From positions 1-64,000 of the forward strand of contig NZ_JACDDV010000002.1 in NCBI RefSeq assembly GCF_013816785.1: a stretch of 64,000 bases of DNA, written 5' to 3'. The stretch comes from Sphingomonas sp. GTDB taxonomy: Bacteria > Pseudomonadota > Alphaproteobacteria > Sphingomonadales > Sphingomonadaceae. The notes under the pieces are model-generated. The model made no database searches and was not told the DNA's origin. It saw nothing but the letters and a program-made list of their open reading frames with translations. Both the position numbers and the translations under genes were made by a program. Shown here piece after piece: positions 19,036-28,087 of this stretch (positions are counted from its first letter, which is position 1; every line of letters begins with the position of its first letter).

Positions 19036-20178
19036 ATGCACCCCGGCAAGGTCAAGCCAACACCTACCATCCTTATTTCTGCCAACAGTCTGTTCAATAT
19101 CGTTAACTTTCGTGCCGGGCTGGTACGGGGCATCGCTGCTGAGGGGTTCAGGCCGATCCTGGTCGCACCGCTCGACCCGGCCTTTGAGCCGTTAACCACT
19201 CTGAATGCCGAAACCATTGCCGTCCGTATCGATCGATCGGGGATCAACCCGCTGATCGATGCCGCCTTGCTGCTCGCGTATTGGCAGCTGTGTCGGCGGA
19301 AGCGGCCCGCAGCCTACCTGGGGTTCACGATCAAGCCCAACATCTACGGGGCGCTGGCGGCAAGGGCGGCCGGTGTGCCCAGCATCCTCAATGTCAGCGG
19401 GCTCGGCACAGCGTTCCTCAGCAGCGGCCTGTTCGCGTGGTTCATAAGTCATTTGTATCGCGTCGCTTTCAATCGAGCTGCGACCGTCTTCTTCCAGAAT
19501 CCCGACGACCGTGACTTATTTCTCACACGCAAGATCGTGCGCCCCGAACAAGTCCGGCTGCTTCCCGGTTCAGGAATTGACCTTGATCGCTTTCGCCCGA
19601 TCGAGGTCGATCCCGGAGCTGAGCCGGTGTTTCTGTTCATCGGCCGCCTGATCGCCGACAAGGGAGTGAGGGAATTTGTCGAGGCCGCGGGCCAAGTCCG
19701 CCAAACTCATCCGGGCGCTCGGTTTCAGCTGCTTGGCGCGATCGATCCAGGAAACCGGACGAGCGTCACGCCGACCGAGCTAGAGCGCTGGGTCCGGTTA
19801 GGAACGGTCGAGCATTTAGGGCAAATGGACGATGTTCGGCCGGCAATCGCGGCCGCCAGCGCGGTGGTGCTACCTTCCTACCGCGAAGGCTTGCCGCGGT
19901 CGCTGCTCGAAGGTGGCGCCATGGGCCGGCCGCTGATCGCCACCGATGTCCCGGGCAATCGCGAGCTGGTCGAGGAAGGTTTGACCGGCATGTCATGCCG
20001 CCCCCGAGATGCTTCCTCCCTGGCAGAAGCGGTGCGTCGTTTCCTCGACCTTGAGGCGGTCGGGCGACGCGCCCTTGGCCAAGCGGCGCTTGAGCGGGTT
20101 CGCGGACGTTTCGGCGAGCGCAAGGTGATCGACGCTTATCTGGGCGCGTTGAAACCATATCGCACCTCCACCGGTTAG
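19036..20178 (+). CDS. family 4-type glycosyltransferase
   Basis: 380 residues, GT-B fold. The N-terminal Rossmann half has ANSLFNIVNFRAGLVRGIAAEGFRPILVAP, as in lipid-linked sugar transferases of the GT4 group. The C-terminal half has VFLFIGRLIADKGVREFVEAA and the donor-binding E-x7-E region SYREGLPRSLLEGGAMGRPLIATD. No membrane helices beyond a weakly hydrophobic patch. First transferase gene at the left border of the polysaccharide locus. Donor and acceptor cannot be read from sequence. The phosphatase-like gene follows 8 bp later. Confidence 0.88.
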   Translation: MHPGKVKPTPTILISANSLFNIVNFRAGLVRGIAAEGFRPILVAPLDPAFEPLTTLNAETIAVRIDRSGINPLIDAALLLAYWQLCRRKRPAAYLGFTIKPNIYGALAARAAGVPSILNVSGLGTAFLSSGLFAWFISHLYRVAFNRAATVFFQNPDDRDLFLTRKIVRPEQVRLLPGSGIDLDRFRPIEVDPGAEPVFLFIGRLIADKGVREFVEAAGQVRQTHPGARFQLLGAIDPGNRTSVTPTELERWVRLGTVEHLGQMDDVRPAIAAASAVVLPSYREGLPRSLLEGGAMGRPLIATDVPGNRELVEEGLTGMSCRPRDASSLAEAVRRFLDLEAVGRRALGQAALERVRGRFGERKVIDAYLGALKPYRTSTG

Positions 20179-20186
20179 CGGTCCGC

Positions 20187-20954
20187 ATGTTCGGTTACGA
20201 CAAAGAGGCGAAGGGTCCACCGCGAACCCCTAAAGGCTACCGCGCCTATGCGGTCGGCGACGTTCATGGTCGGCTCGACCTCCTCGAGCTGCTGCTTGCC
20301 GACATCGAACGGGACATGGTCGAGCGCCCTTCGCGCCGATCGCTGCTGGTTTTCCTGGGCGACCTTATCGATCGCGGATCCTCGTCGCGCGGCGTGATCG
20401 AGCTTTTGCGAACATTTCACCGACCCGGAGTGCGTCCGGTCTTTCTTGCCGGTAACCACGAAGAAGTGCTGCTGCGCCTGCTCGCCGGCGAACGCGGGTT
20501 GTTCGCCGATTGGCTGAAATATGGCGGGGCCGAGTGCCTGGCGAGTTATGGTGTCGACCCGACGACGGTCCAGCAACATGGCGAGCGAGCGGCCCTGGCG
20601 CGCCTCAAGGCCGCCATTCCGGCCTCGCATCGCCAGTTCATGGCCAGTTTCGTGGACACGTTGCGGTTCGGCGACTATCTGTTCGTGCACGCTGGCATTC
20701 GGCCCGATGTCGACCTGACGCTCCAAACTCAGTCGGACCTTCGCTGGATCCGCCAACCCTTCCTCGGTGACGAGCGCGATCATGGCTTCCTCGTGATCCA
20801 TGGCCACACGATCACGACGAGCGTCGACGAATGTGCCAACCGGATAGGCCTGGACACAGGCGCCTACCGTACAGGGGTACTCACTGCGATTGCCCTCGAC
20901 GGATGCGAGCGGCGCTATTTCTCTGCGAAGAAAACCCACGATGGAGCAAAGTAG
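20187..20954 (+). CDS. calcineurin-like metallophosphoesterase
   Basis: 255 residues with the complete metallophosphoesterase signature of the PPP-like bacterial phosphatases: GDVHGRLDLL (24-33), FLGDLIDRG (56-64), LAGNHEE (87-93), FVHAGIRP and the late HGHT. It would dephosphorylate a phosphoprotein or nucleotide. Position directly ahead of the Wza/Wzc genes suggests it might counter the Wzc-type tyrosine kinase or act on pathway intermediates (inference). ATG start, 8 bp after the glycosyltransferase. Confidence 0.85.
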   Translation: MFGYDKEAKGPPRTPKGYRAYAVGDVHGRLDLLELLLADIERDMVERPSRRSLLVFLGDLIDRGSSSRGVIELLRTFHRPGVRPVFLAGNHEEVLLRLLAGERGLFADWLKYGGAECLASYGVDPTTVQQHGERAALARLKAAIPASHRQFMASFVDTLRFGDYLFVHAGIRPDVDLTLQTQSDLRWIRQPFLGDERDHGFLVIHGHTITTSVDECANRIGLDTGAYRTGVLTAIALDGCERRYFSAKKTHDGAK

Positions 20955-21017
20955 CCCGACATTGATTTGGTTATGAGGCCGGTTTAGGGCGTCACCACTA
21001 TAGGGATCGCGTGTAGG

Positions 21018-21746
21018 ATGATTGATATGCAGGACAGGTCCCTGGAGCGGAAGTCGCACCGCCGAACGATTCTTGCCGTGCTTGCTTGCGCGGCGGTGAT
21101 GGCGCCCGGCTGTGCCGACAAGCGCGGCGGGCCCATCCCCTACGGAGTGTCGACGTTTGGCGTGCCGGACTCGCCGGCCGTGATCCCGCTCGAGGCGGGC
21201 TACAAGATCGCGCCGATGGACACGCTCAGCGTCAAGGTGTTCAAAATGCCCGATCTGTCGGGCGATTATGAGGTCGACCTGACGGGCCAGGTGTCGCTGC
21301 CGCTGATCGGCAGTGTATCGGCGGCCGATCTGACCACCACCCAGCTCGACGACGCGCTGACCCGCAAGCTGGGCGAAAAATATTTGGAAAACCCAGACGT
21401 CAGCGTCGGCATCAAATCGTCAACGCGCCGCAATCTGACGGTCGATGGCGCGGTCAACAAGGCCGGATCGTTCGCGCTCAACGGACCGACTACGTTGATG
21501 CAGGCTGTGGCGCTCGCCGGCGGCACCGGGCCGGATGCCAATCCCCGCCGCGTTGCGATCTTCCGGTCGATTAGCGGTAAGCGTCAAGCGGCCGCATTCG
21601 ACTTGACCAGCATCCGCCGCGGCGAAGCGGAAGATCCGCAGGTCTATGCCGGCGACATCGTCGTGATCGACGGGTCTTCGGTCAAGGCCATTCAAAAGCA
21701 GCTCCTCAACGGCCTGCCCATCCTGTCGATATTCAGCCCATTCTAA
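21018..21746 (+). CDS. Wza/GumB-like polysaccharide export lipoprotein
   Basis: 242 residues. Signal sequence with lipobox-like VMAPGC near residue 32. A polysaccharide-export domain begins with YKIAPMDTLSVKVFKMPDLSGDYEVDLTGQVSLPLIG, and an SLBB-like segment follows (RNLTVDGAVNKAGSFALNGPTTLMQAVALAGG). It forms the outer-membrane/periplasmic channel of a Wzx/Wzy-type exporter. It is shorter than Wza, like GumB/GelD-type proteins of sphingans and xanthan. The Wzc-like kinase follows 45 bp downstream. Confidence 0.92.
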   Translation: MIDMQDRSLERKSHRRTILAVLACAAVMAPGCADKRGGPIPYGVSTFGVPDSPAVIPLEAGYKIAPMDTLSVKVFKMPDLSGDYEVDLTGQVSLPLIGSVSAADLTTTQLDDALTRKLGEKYLENPDVSVGIKSSTRRNLTVDGAVNKAGSFALNGPTTLMQAVALAGGTGPDANPRRVAIFRSISGKRQAAAFDLTSIRRGEAEDPQVYAGDIVVIDGSSVKAIQKQLLNGLPILSIFSPF

Positions 21747-21791
21747 TGGAAACGCCGATAAGCCTTCCGATATCAATTTGGGCGATGTGCC

Positions 21792-23990
21792 GTGAACCAT
21801 AATATTGCCGTGACCGACGACAATGATTTCTACCTGGATCGGGTGCCGCCCGACGGTCGTGTCGGGCAGCGCCGGACGACGGTAAACCCGCCCCCCGCTA
21901 GCCTCGACCTTCCCGCCCTGCTCCGGATCATTAGCCATTGGCGTTGGCTGATCCTGGGGGCGATTGCGCTTGGATTGCTTGGCGGGATCGTACTCACGAT
22001 GTTGACCACTCCGGTCTATCGTTCGTGGGTGACTCTCGAGGTCAACCCGCCGACCGTGGAGATCATGGACGAGCAGTCGCGCGAGCGGGCGTCGGCGTCG
22101 AGCAGCTGGGATTTTGTCGCGACTCAAGTTGGGCTGCTGTCGAGCCGCAGCATTGCCGAACGCGCGGCCCAGGACCTCAACCTAGCCAACAACAAGACAT
22201 TCGTAGGCGAGGGCGGCGACGCATCGACCCGCCTAAAGGCGGCGACCGGCAAGGTCGCGGGCGGAATCAACGTGATCGCGCCCAAGGAAGGACAGCTGAT
22301 CAAATTCAGCTATGACGACACGTCCCCGCAACTGTCGGCGGCGATCGCCAACCAGTTGGCCGACAGCTTCATCAACAGCAATTTGCAGCGGCGCTACGAC
22401 GCCTCGGCTTACGCCCGCAGTTTCCTTGAAAAGCAGATCGCCAAGACACGTGCCGACCTGGAGCGGTCGGAAAAGCAGGCGGTCGCCTATGCGCAAGCGC
22501 AAGGGATTATCAACACCGGCGCCGCCGACGGCAAGGCACCGGGCGACACCAACTCTCTGCAAGGCGAATCCCTGGTCGCCCTCAACCGGGCGCTGGCCGA
22601 TGCGGTGGCGCGACGGGTCGCGGCCGAAGGCGCTTTCCGGCAGGGGGGCGCGGTCGGAGCAACCGCCGAGGTCAACGCCAGCGCTCAGGCGCTGCGTCAA
22701 GCGCGGGCGGTGCTGGAAGCGGAATATTCGGAGAAGCGCACGCTGCTGAAGCCCGAACATCCCGACATGCTCAGTCTCAAATCGCGGATCGACGAGCTCA
22801 ATCGACAGGTCAACCGTGAAACCGCACAGGCATCCTCGGGCCGGTCGAACACGCTGCTTGCGGATTATCGCTCGGCGTTGGCTGCCGAGCGCTCACTGCA
22901 AGGACAGGTGGCGGGGCTTAAGGGATCGGTGCTCGACCTTCGCGGGCGGAGCATCCAATACACCATCCTGCAGCGCGAAGTGGACACCAACCGTGCCCTC
23001 TACGACGCGCTGTTGCAACGCTATAAGGAAGTTGGGGTAGCGGGCGGCATCGGTACTGCTCCGGTTTCGGTCGTCGATAGGGCCGATGTGCCCGGCGGGC
23101 CATTCAAGCCCAATCTGCTGCTCAACTTGCTGCTCGGGATGATGGCCGGCCTGCTTGCTGGGCTTGGCATCGCGGTTGCGCTCGAATTTCTTTATGACAC
23201 AGTCAAGACGCGGGACGATGTGCGGACCAAGCTTGGCCTCGCCTGCCTTGGCGCGATTCCCAAAGCGGGGGGCAAGGACAGCTTCATCGACGAGCTAAAG
23301 GACCCCAAGTCGATCGTCTCCGAAGCCTATTCGGCGGTGGTCGCGTCGCTTCGCTTCAGCACCGAGGAGGGGCTACCCAAGACGCTGCTGGTGACAAGCA
23401 CTCGCCCAACGGAGGGCAAATCATCCTCGTCGCTGGCGCTGGCACAGAATTTCGCCCGCCGCGGCGCGACTGTGCTGCTGATTGATTGCGACCTGCGCAA
23501 GCCGGCATTCAGGGCATCGTCGGAAAAGGTTGGGCTGACCCGCCTCCTGACCAGCGAGGACGAAGAAGTCCGCAAGCACGTCTTGCCGACCCAGTTTTCC
23601 GACCTGTGGCTGCTTCCCAGCGGGCCGCTGCCGCCCAATCCCGCCGACCTTTTGTCGAGCGGGCGCTTTCCTGAAATCCTCCGCCAATTCAACGAGCATT
23701 TCGACATCGTCATCTGCGACGCCCCGCCGGTGTTGGGACTAGCGGATTCTCTGTTGCTAGCCTCGGTCGCCGGCAATGTTCTGTTCGTCATCGAAAGCGG
23801 CAAAACACGGACCAAAGCCGCGCTCGAAACGCTTCGCCTCCTGCGCGACACCGGGACGAATATTGTCGGCGCGGCGTTGACCAAGTCGTCCGAAGACATG
23901 GGCGGTTACGGCTATAAAGCCTATGGCTATGGCGCACTTGACCGGAAACGGACCGAAATCCTCATGATCCCACACGAGGCCGACAGCTGA
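21792..23990 (+). CDS. Wzc/GumC-like chain-length determinant and BY-type tyrosine autokinase
   Basis: 732 residues, inner membrane. Wzz-type periplasmic domain between two membrane helices (about 50-72 and 440-462), with coiled-coil segments in the middle. A cytoplasmic BY-kinase carries Walker A TEGKSSSSLA (about 540), Walker A' LLIDCDLRKPAF and Walker B DIVICDAPPVLGLAD. A C-terminal Tyr cluster (GGYGYKAYGYG, about 703-713) is the autophosphorylation site. It controls chain length and export together with the Wza-like protein. The start is GTG at 21792; no ATG in frame lies closer. Confidence 0.94.
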   Translation: MNHNIAVTDDNDFYLDRVPPDGRVGQRRTTVNPPPASLDLPALLRIISHWRWLILGAIALGLLGGIVLTMLTTPVYRSWVTLEVNPPTVEIMDEQSRERASASSSWDFVATQVGLLSSRSIAERAAQDLNLANNKTFVGEGGDASTRLKAATGKVAGGINVIAPKEGQLIKFSYDDTSPQLSAAIANQLADSFINSNLQRRYDASAYARSFLEKQIAKTRADLERSEKQAVAYAQAQGIINTGAADGKAPGDTNSLQGESLVALNRALADAVARRVAAEGAFRQGGAVGATAEVNASAQALRQARAVLEAEYSEKRTLLKPEHPDMLSLKSRIDELNRQVNRETAQASSGRSNTLLADYRSALAAERSLQGQVAGLKGSVLDLRGRSIQYTILQREVDTNRALYDALLQRYKEVGVAGGIGTAPVSVVDRADVPGGPFKPNLLLNLLLGMMAGLLAGLGIAVALEFLYDTVKTRDDVRTKLGLACLGAIPKAGGKDSFIDELKDPKSIVSEAYSAVVASLRFSTEEGLPKTLLVTSTRPTEGKSSSSLALAQNFARRGATVLLIDCDLRKPAFRASSEKVGLTRLLTSEDEEVRKHVLPTQFSDLWLLPSGPLPPNPADLLSSGRFPEILRQFNEHFDIVICDAPPVLGLADSLLLASVAGNVLFVIESGKTRTKAALETLRLLRDTGTNIVGAALTKSSEDMGGYGYKAYGYGALDRKRTEILMIPHEADS

Positions 23991-24018
23991 GTGGCGACCG
24001 GTCCGAGGGGAGATGTCC

Positions 24019-25206
24019 GTGATCCGGCTAGTCGCGATCGGCCTGCTGTCATTGCTTGCGATCGTCCAGATTGCCCGCCAGGCCGTGGTGTCGGCCTTTG
24101 CAAAGACCCACCCGGCCTATGCTCGCGCAACGTGGGGCGCTCATCCCGACGTCGCGTTCAAGTTCGGCCTGGAGGCTATCGCCGCGGCCGCCGCCGAACA
24201 TCGTTCGGCGCCGCGCGCCCGCATCCAGGATATGTTGGCCAGGGCCCGATGGTCGCCCCTTTCGCCCGAACCCTTCCTCGTCCGAGGCGTCGATTTGCGC
24301 CTATCCGCCAATGAGGGCGGGGCCGGTCGGGCCTTTGCCGCAGCCCTGCGTCGCGACCCTAGGTCGATCGCCGCGCGCTATTTCCTCGCCGACCATTATT
24401 TGCGCAGTGGGCAAGGCGACAAAGGCCTGACCGAACTGGCAATGCTGACGCGGCTTGTGCCCAACTCGATCTCCGGTGTGGCGCCATATTATGCCGCCTT
24501 CGCCAGCCGCCCCGGGGGCGCAGCGCGGATCAAGGCGATGTTGGACGACCATCCCGAGTTCGAGCCGGTGGTCCTGGCGGCGCTGGCAGACGACGCCCGC
24601 AACGCCGATCTCATCCTCTTTTTATCGTCGGGCCGGAAGAATTTCGACGAAGCGCCCCCGGGTTGGCAAGGTCGCCTGGTTCAGGCCCTGGTCGCAGCAG
24701 GGCAATATGAGAAAGCGCGCACGGTCTGGTCGCGAATTGCTGGCACCTCAGCGGCCACCGCATCCGGCGCACTATTGTTCGACCCGGAGTTTTCGCATGG
24801 GTCGGCGCCGCCGCCATTCGGCTGGACGCTGGTCTCGAACGGCTCGGCAGTAGCCGAAGCGCAAGCAGGCGGACGGCTCCACCTGATTTATTTCGGGCGC
24901 GACAACATCGTCCTGGCGAGCCAGTTGCTGTTGCTGAAGCCGGGCCGATACCGACTGACGGCCGATGTCGACCGAAGCATCGACGCGACATCGATTGCCT
25001 GGCGCCTGACGTGCCGCCCGACGGACAAGCCGATCCTGTCGCTGCGTCTGGGCAAACGGGGAGAGGGGAATTCGCTTACCGGGGCGTTCGCCGTCGCCGG
25101 CGACTGCCCAGCCCAATTGCTCGAGCTTGCCGGTACCTCGCCCGAATTCCCGGAGACGGTCGATCTCACCCTTGCCAACCTTCGGCTGACAAGAGTGGCT
25201 TCATGA
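24019..25206 (+). CDS. EPS-locus membrane-anchored TPR-like protein
   Basis: About 395 residues. An N-terminal membrane anchor (IRLVAIGLLSLLAIVQIA) is followed by helical repeats resembling TPRs (AFAAALRRDPRSIAARYFLADHYLRSGQGDKGLTELA). A C-terminal beta-rich segment follows (DPEFSHGSAPPPFGWTL, KPGRYRLTADVD) with a carbohydrate-binding-module look. The GAGGGGAG ribosome site abuts the ATG at 24013, so the GTG at 24019, about 6 nt away, is the better-spaced start. It overlaps the ligase gene as ATGA. Function unknown; the location suggests an assembly or scaffold role in polysaccharide polymerisation or export. Confidence 0.72.
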   Translation: MIRLVAIGLLSLLAIVQIARQAVVSAFAKTHPAYARATWGAHPDVAFKFGLEAIAAAAAEHRSAPRARIQDMLARARWSPLSPEPFLVRGVDLRLSANEGGAGRAFAAALRRDPRSIAARYFLADHYLRSGQGDKGLTELAMLTRLVPNSISGVAPYYAAFASRPGGAARIKAMLDDHPEFEPVVLAALADDARNADLILFLSSGRKNFDEAPPGWQGRLVQALVAAGQYEKARTVWSRIAGTSAATASGALLFDPEFSHGSAPPPFGWTLVSNGSAVAEAQAGGRLHLIYFGRDNIVLASQLLLLKPGRYRLTADVDRSIDATSIAWRLTCRPTDKPILSLRLGKRGEGNSLTGAFAVAGDCPAQLLELAGTSPEFPETVDLTLANLRLTRVAS

Positions 25207-25250
25207 CCCGTGAAAAGCTGCGAGCCATGACCCGGGAAAAGCTGCGCGCC
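25203..25250 (+). repeat. 24-bp tandem duplication at the start of the ligase/polymerase gene
   Basis: ATGACCCGTGAAAAGCTGCG... at 25203-25226 is followed directly by ATGACCCGGGAAAAGCTGCG... at 25227-25250, with two mismatches. Both copies encode MTREKLRA, so the gene has two in-frame start codons with the same coding context. Confidence 0.85.
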
Positions 25251-26588
25251 GCCCTGGGCCCGACCTATCTCTTCTTCTGCCTGGTTCTGGGCGGCAGCGT
25301 CCAGGGCGTGTGGGGCGCGACCTCGTTGCAGCTGTTGGCGGTGTTGATCATCGCCTGGTCGTTCGCCGAACCCGGGCAAACCAACTTGCAACGCCCCATG
25401 CGGCAGTTGGGCTGGTTGGTCGTGGCCGCGGTGACGCTGTTCGCCGTGCATCTGCTCCCCCTTCCGCCGGCAATCATAATGGCGATGCCCGGGCGTGAAA
25501 TCGTCGCCGAAGGCCGGGTGATCCTCGGTCTCCGGGCGGGCTGGAGCAGCCTGTCGCTATCGCCTTACGATACGGCGGCAGCGATATTGCCGCTTTTGCC
25601 GCCGGTCGCCATGCTCTGCGCCATTGTGCGCCTGAGGGCCTATTCGCCGCACGGGCTGGCGGTGGCGGTGCTAACGGCAACCGTTGCGGCGGTCGCGCTC
25701 GGCGCGCTCCAAACCGGATCGCCCGATCCGCCCACCTCCCCCTGGTACCTTTACAAGATCAGCAATTTCGGGGTCGCGACCGGCTTCTTTGCCAACAGCA
25801 ATCATATGGCCTCGATGCTGCTGGTCTCGATCCCGTTCATGGTCGCCCTGGCGGCCCATTCGAGCCGCGCGGCCAAGGAAGCGCGCAAACGCTTCACCTT
25901 GCTCGTCGTTGGCGCTGCCGGGCTGGGCCTGATCATGGTCGGCCTGGCGCTCAACGGATCGCTGTCCGGCTACGGCCTGGTCATCCCGGTGACGATCGCT
26001 AGCCTGCTGATCGCAATTCCGCTTGGCCTGACGGCACGCAGGGCCGCGCTCGGACTGTGCGCCGCCGGTATGCTGGCCTTCTTCCTTTTGCTGTTCAGTC
26101 CGCTCAGCAATCATATGCCGGGTGCCGCGACCTCGATCGATAGCCGCCAGGAGATGCTAGCCGGAGGCACCGCCGCCTTTACCCAGTTCGCGCCGGTCGG
26201 ATCAGGTTTCGGCACCTTTACCAGAGTGTATCCCCTGTTCGAGCGACCCGGCGAGGTAGATGCGACCTTCGTCAACCACGCCCATAACGATTATCTCGAG
26301 CTGGCGGTCGAGACCGGGCTGCCCGGGATTGCTTTGATGCTGCTTTTCCTCCTGTGGTGGGCCGCGGCGGTGCGGCGGATGCTGGCGTCGCCCGCCGCGG
26401 ACGGGTTCGCCATGGCAGGCGCGATTGGATCGGCCGCGGTCCTGGTGCACAGCGCGGTCGATTACCCGCTGCGGACGGCAGCGGTGGCGGCGCTATTCGC
26501 CACCTGTATCGCGTTGATCCTGGTGTCGCGGCGAACCGCGAGCGCCAAGACCGATATCCGGCCCACCCGCCACCTCGTCATCGGCTGA
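25203..26588 (+). CDS. O-antigen ligase/Wzy-family membrane protein
   Basis: 461 residues with about ten to twelve hydrophobic helices. A large periplasmic loop has the Wzy_C/WaaL pattern GSGFGTFTRVYP and NHAHNDYLELAVETGLPG. It polymerises repeat units or ligates polysaccharide at the periplasmic face. The start ATG at 25203 overlaps the previous stop (ATGA). The first 24 nt are tandemly repeated so that a second ATG lies 8 codons in. The last 96 bp overlap the convergent membrane-protein gene. An EpsG-type protein later in the locus is a second polymerase candidate. Confidence 0.88.
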   Translation: MTREKLRAMTREKLRAALGPTYLFFCLVLGGSVQGVWGATSLQLLAVLIIAWSFAEPGQTNLQRPMRQLGWLVVAAVTLFAVHLLPLPPAIIMAMPGREIVAEGRVILGLRAGWSSLSLSPYDTAAAILPLLPPVAMLCAIVRLRAYSPHGLAVAVLTATVAAVALGALQTGSPDPPTSPWYLYKISNFGVATGFFANSNHMASMLLVSIPFMVALAAHSSRAAKEARKRFTLLVVGAAGLGLIMVGLALNGSLSGYGLVIPVTIASLLIAIPLGLTARRAALGLCAAGMLAFFLLLFSPLSNHMPGAATSIDSRQEMLAGGTAAFTQFAPVGSGFGTFTRVYPLFERPGEVDATFVNHAHNDYLELAVETGLPGIALMLLFLLWWAAAVRRMLASPAADGFAMAGAIGSAAVLVHSAVDYPLRTAAVAALFATCIALILVSRRTASAKTDIRPTRHLVIG

Positions 26589-26903
26589 GCGCCGCACAAA
26601 CAAGCCCGGGCGGGCGCGAGCCAGCAGCACCAGCAGCGTCGGCAAGAACATCGTCGACGCGATGTCCTTCAAGCTTTCACCATATTGCGCGGCGGGGTCG
26701 GGCCATACTTCGACCCACAGATCGTTGGCTTCGTTGGCTAGTTCGAGCGCCAGCACGACAAGCCATGGACGCCAGTTGGCGACGCTCGTTCGCAGTCCGA
26801 CCGCAATGAGGATCGACAGGAGCGTCCCCGCGACGATATGCAGGGCGTCCATGCTGAGCGAGGTCGCATGCGCGGCGAGCAGCTTTACCTGATACCAGAT
26901 CAT
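26493..26903 (-). CDS. small integral membrane protein, VanZ-like topology
   Basis: 136 residues. Three hydrophobic helices (LHIVAGTLLSILIAVGL, WRPWLVVLALELANEAND, KDIASTMFLPTLLVLLARA) follow an amphipathic N-terminus, and a polar Gly/Arg-rich tail ends the protein. The acidic motif LANEANDLW lies in or near helix 2. The tail overlaps the convergent polymerase gene by 96 bp. That overlap explains its unusual composition and raises the chance that the true end or reading is constrained by the other strand. No confident family; similar small proteins occur near sphingomonad envelope loci. The nucleotidyltransferase gene ends 7 bp upstream on the same strand. Confidence 0.6.
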   Translation of the reverse strand: MIWYQVKLLAAHATSLSMDALHIVAGTLLSILIAVGLRTSVANWRPWLVVLALELANEANDLWVEVWPDPAAQYGESLKDIASTMFLPTLLVLLARARPGLFVRRSADDEVAGGPDIGLGARGSPRHQDQRDTGGE

Positions 26904-26909
26904 CGCGCG

Positions 26910-27962
26910 CTATGCGCCGCGCCGGACGATCGACGCAAGCTGACGCGTAGCTTCGGACATTTTGAAGCGCCAACCGGGCAGCAGAACGAGTTGCGACGCC
27001 CTGATGGGAAGGGTACCGAGCATCGTCTCGGTCGGCTCGCGGCGCGACCAGACACCGTCCAGATAGATCATGGCCGATGCGACCAGCCAGCGATTCGCCG
27101 GGTCGGACAACAGGCGATTGCGCAAGCCGCCCAGGGGGATGGCATAAAGCCGTTCCGCCAACAGCAACGCCTGCCCCGCGCTACGGCCGGCCCCGGCATC
27201 GATGGCGAACCGATAAAACCGTTCAAACTCTGCCGGGTCACGGCCATGGAGAAAGGCGGCGAGGTCGGTAATCCATTTGAGCCGAAACCAGGCACTGGAT
27301 GCGCCGTGAATGCACAAATAAGCGAACAGAGGGTCGTCGGCGAGGGTCGGAAGCATGAGCTTTGGCGAAATCTCGACGCTCTGCCGCGTCGTGCCGACGT
27401 CGATAGCGGGGATCAAGGCGGGATGGTCGGCGAGCCGGCCGTGCAGTTCGACGAAAATCGATTCCTTGCCCTTGCGCCAGACCGATTCCTTGTTCCGATC
27501 GTGCCACTGGGCAATGCGCCGGGCATCGCCTGGTGCGACCGGCCGATAGCCGAGCTCGACCAGTCGGTTGGCGGCATCGCCGATCCGCGACGGTGCGACA
27601 AGCAAGTCGATGTCCCACCCCATTTTCACGAATGGGTCGCCATAGGCGATGACGCCCAGCGTCAGCCCTTTGAGGAACAGCAGCGGAATCCCGGCCCGAT
27701 CGAACGAGGCGAGGAGGCGGGCGCTCTCGGCGGCGTTCAGCATGCCGGCTTGGGCGATCGACGTCGCCGCGGCTGTAAGGCGATCGGCTGTGGGTCCATC
27801 GACGGGCAGGTCCAAGTCGTTGATCGCCCGCCAGACGAGCCCTTCGACGCGATTTCGCCGGGCCAGCGCCAACAGAGCATCCCCATCCACAGCCTTTGCC
27901 ATCGCACATAGTTCCGTCCGGTCCGGCGCGGGCGCGAACGCCTGCCGGCACAAGGCCAGCAA
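26910..27962 (-). CDS. nucleotidyltransferase-family protein of the lasso-like RiPP cluster
   Basis: 350 residues from the TTG at 27962. Nucleotidyltransferase fold of the NTP_transf_5 type: PLLFLKGLTLGVIAYGDP, then the metal-binding KMGWDIDLLV (Asp117, Asp119), then ELHGRLADHP and a helical C-terminal half (YLCIHGASSAWFRLKWITDLA). Members occur in paeninodin-type lasso clusters with a tailoring kinase and may modify the peptide. The N-terminus is odd: ATG at 28011 encodes MDKPDP then hits TAG. The next frame reads PSRRLSPAFRYLLALC straight into this gene, as if one C had been inserted. Divergent from the B2 gene. Confidence 0.8.
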   Translation of the reverse strand: MLALCRQAFAPAPDRTELCAMAKAVDGDALLALARRNRVEGLVWRAINDLDLPVDGPTADRLTAAATSIAQAGMLNAAESARLLASFDRAGIPLLFLKGLTLGVIAYGDPFVKMGWDIDLLVAPSRIGDAANRLVELGYRPVAPGDARRIAQWHDRNKESVWRKGKESIFVELHGRLADHPALIPAIDVGTTRQSVEISPKLMLPTLADDPLFAYLCIHGASSAWFRLKWITDLAAFLHGRDPAEFERFYRFAIDAGAGRSAGQALLLAERLYAIPLGGLRNRLLSDPANRWLVASAMIYLDGVWSRREPTETMLGTLPIRASQLVLLPGWRFKMSEATRQLASIVRRGA

Positions 27963-28087
27963 ATATCGAAAGGCGGGGGAGAGGCGGCGGCTAGGGATCG
28001 GGTTTATCCATCTTCGGTCTACTACCTTCTAACTGCTGATTGCTGTGCGTATAGCAAACCGCCAACCATCCGGGATTATGTATCAGC

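Noticed and set aside
26838-27911. 357-residue plus-strand ORF
   Set aside because: Antisense to the nucleotidyltransferase gene and without motifs; the minus-strand frame has the DxD nucleotidyltransferase signature.
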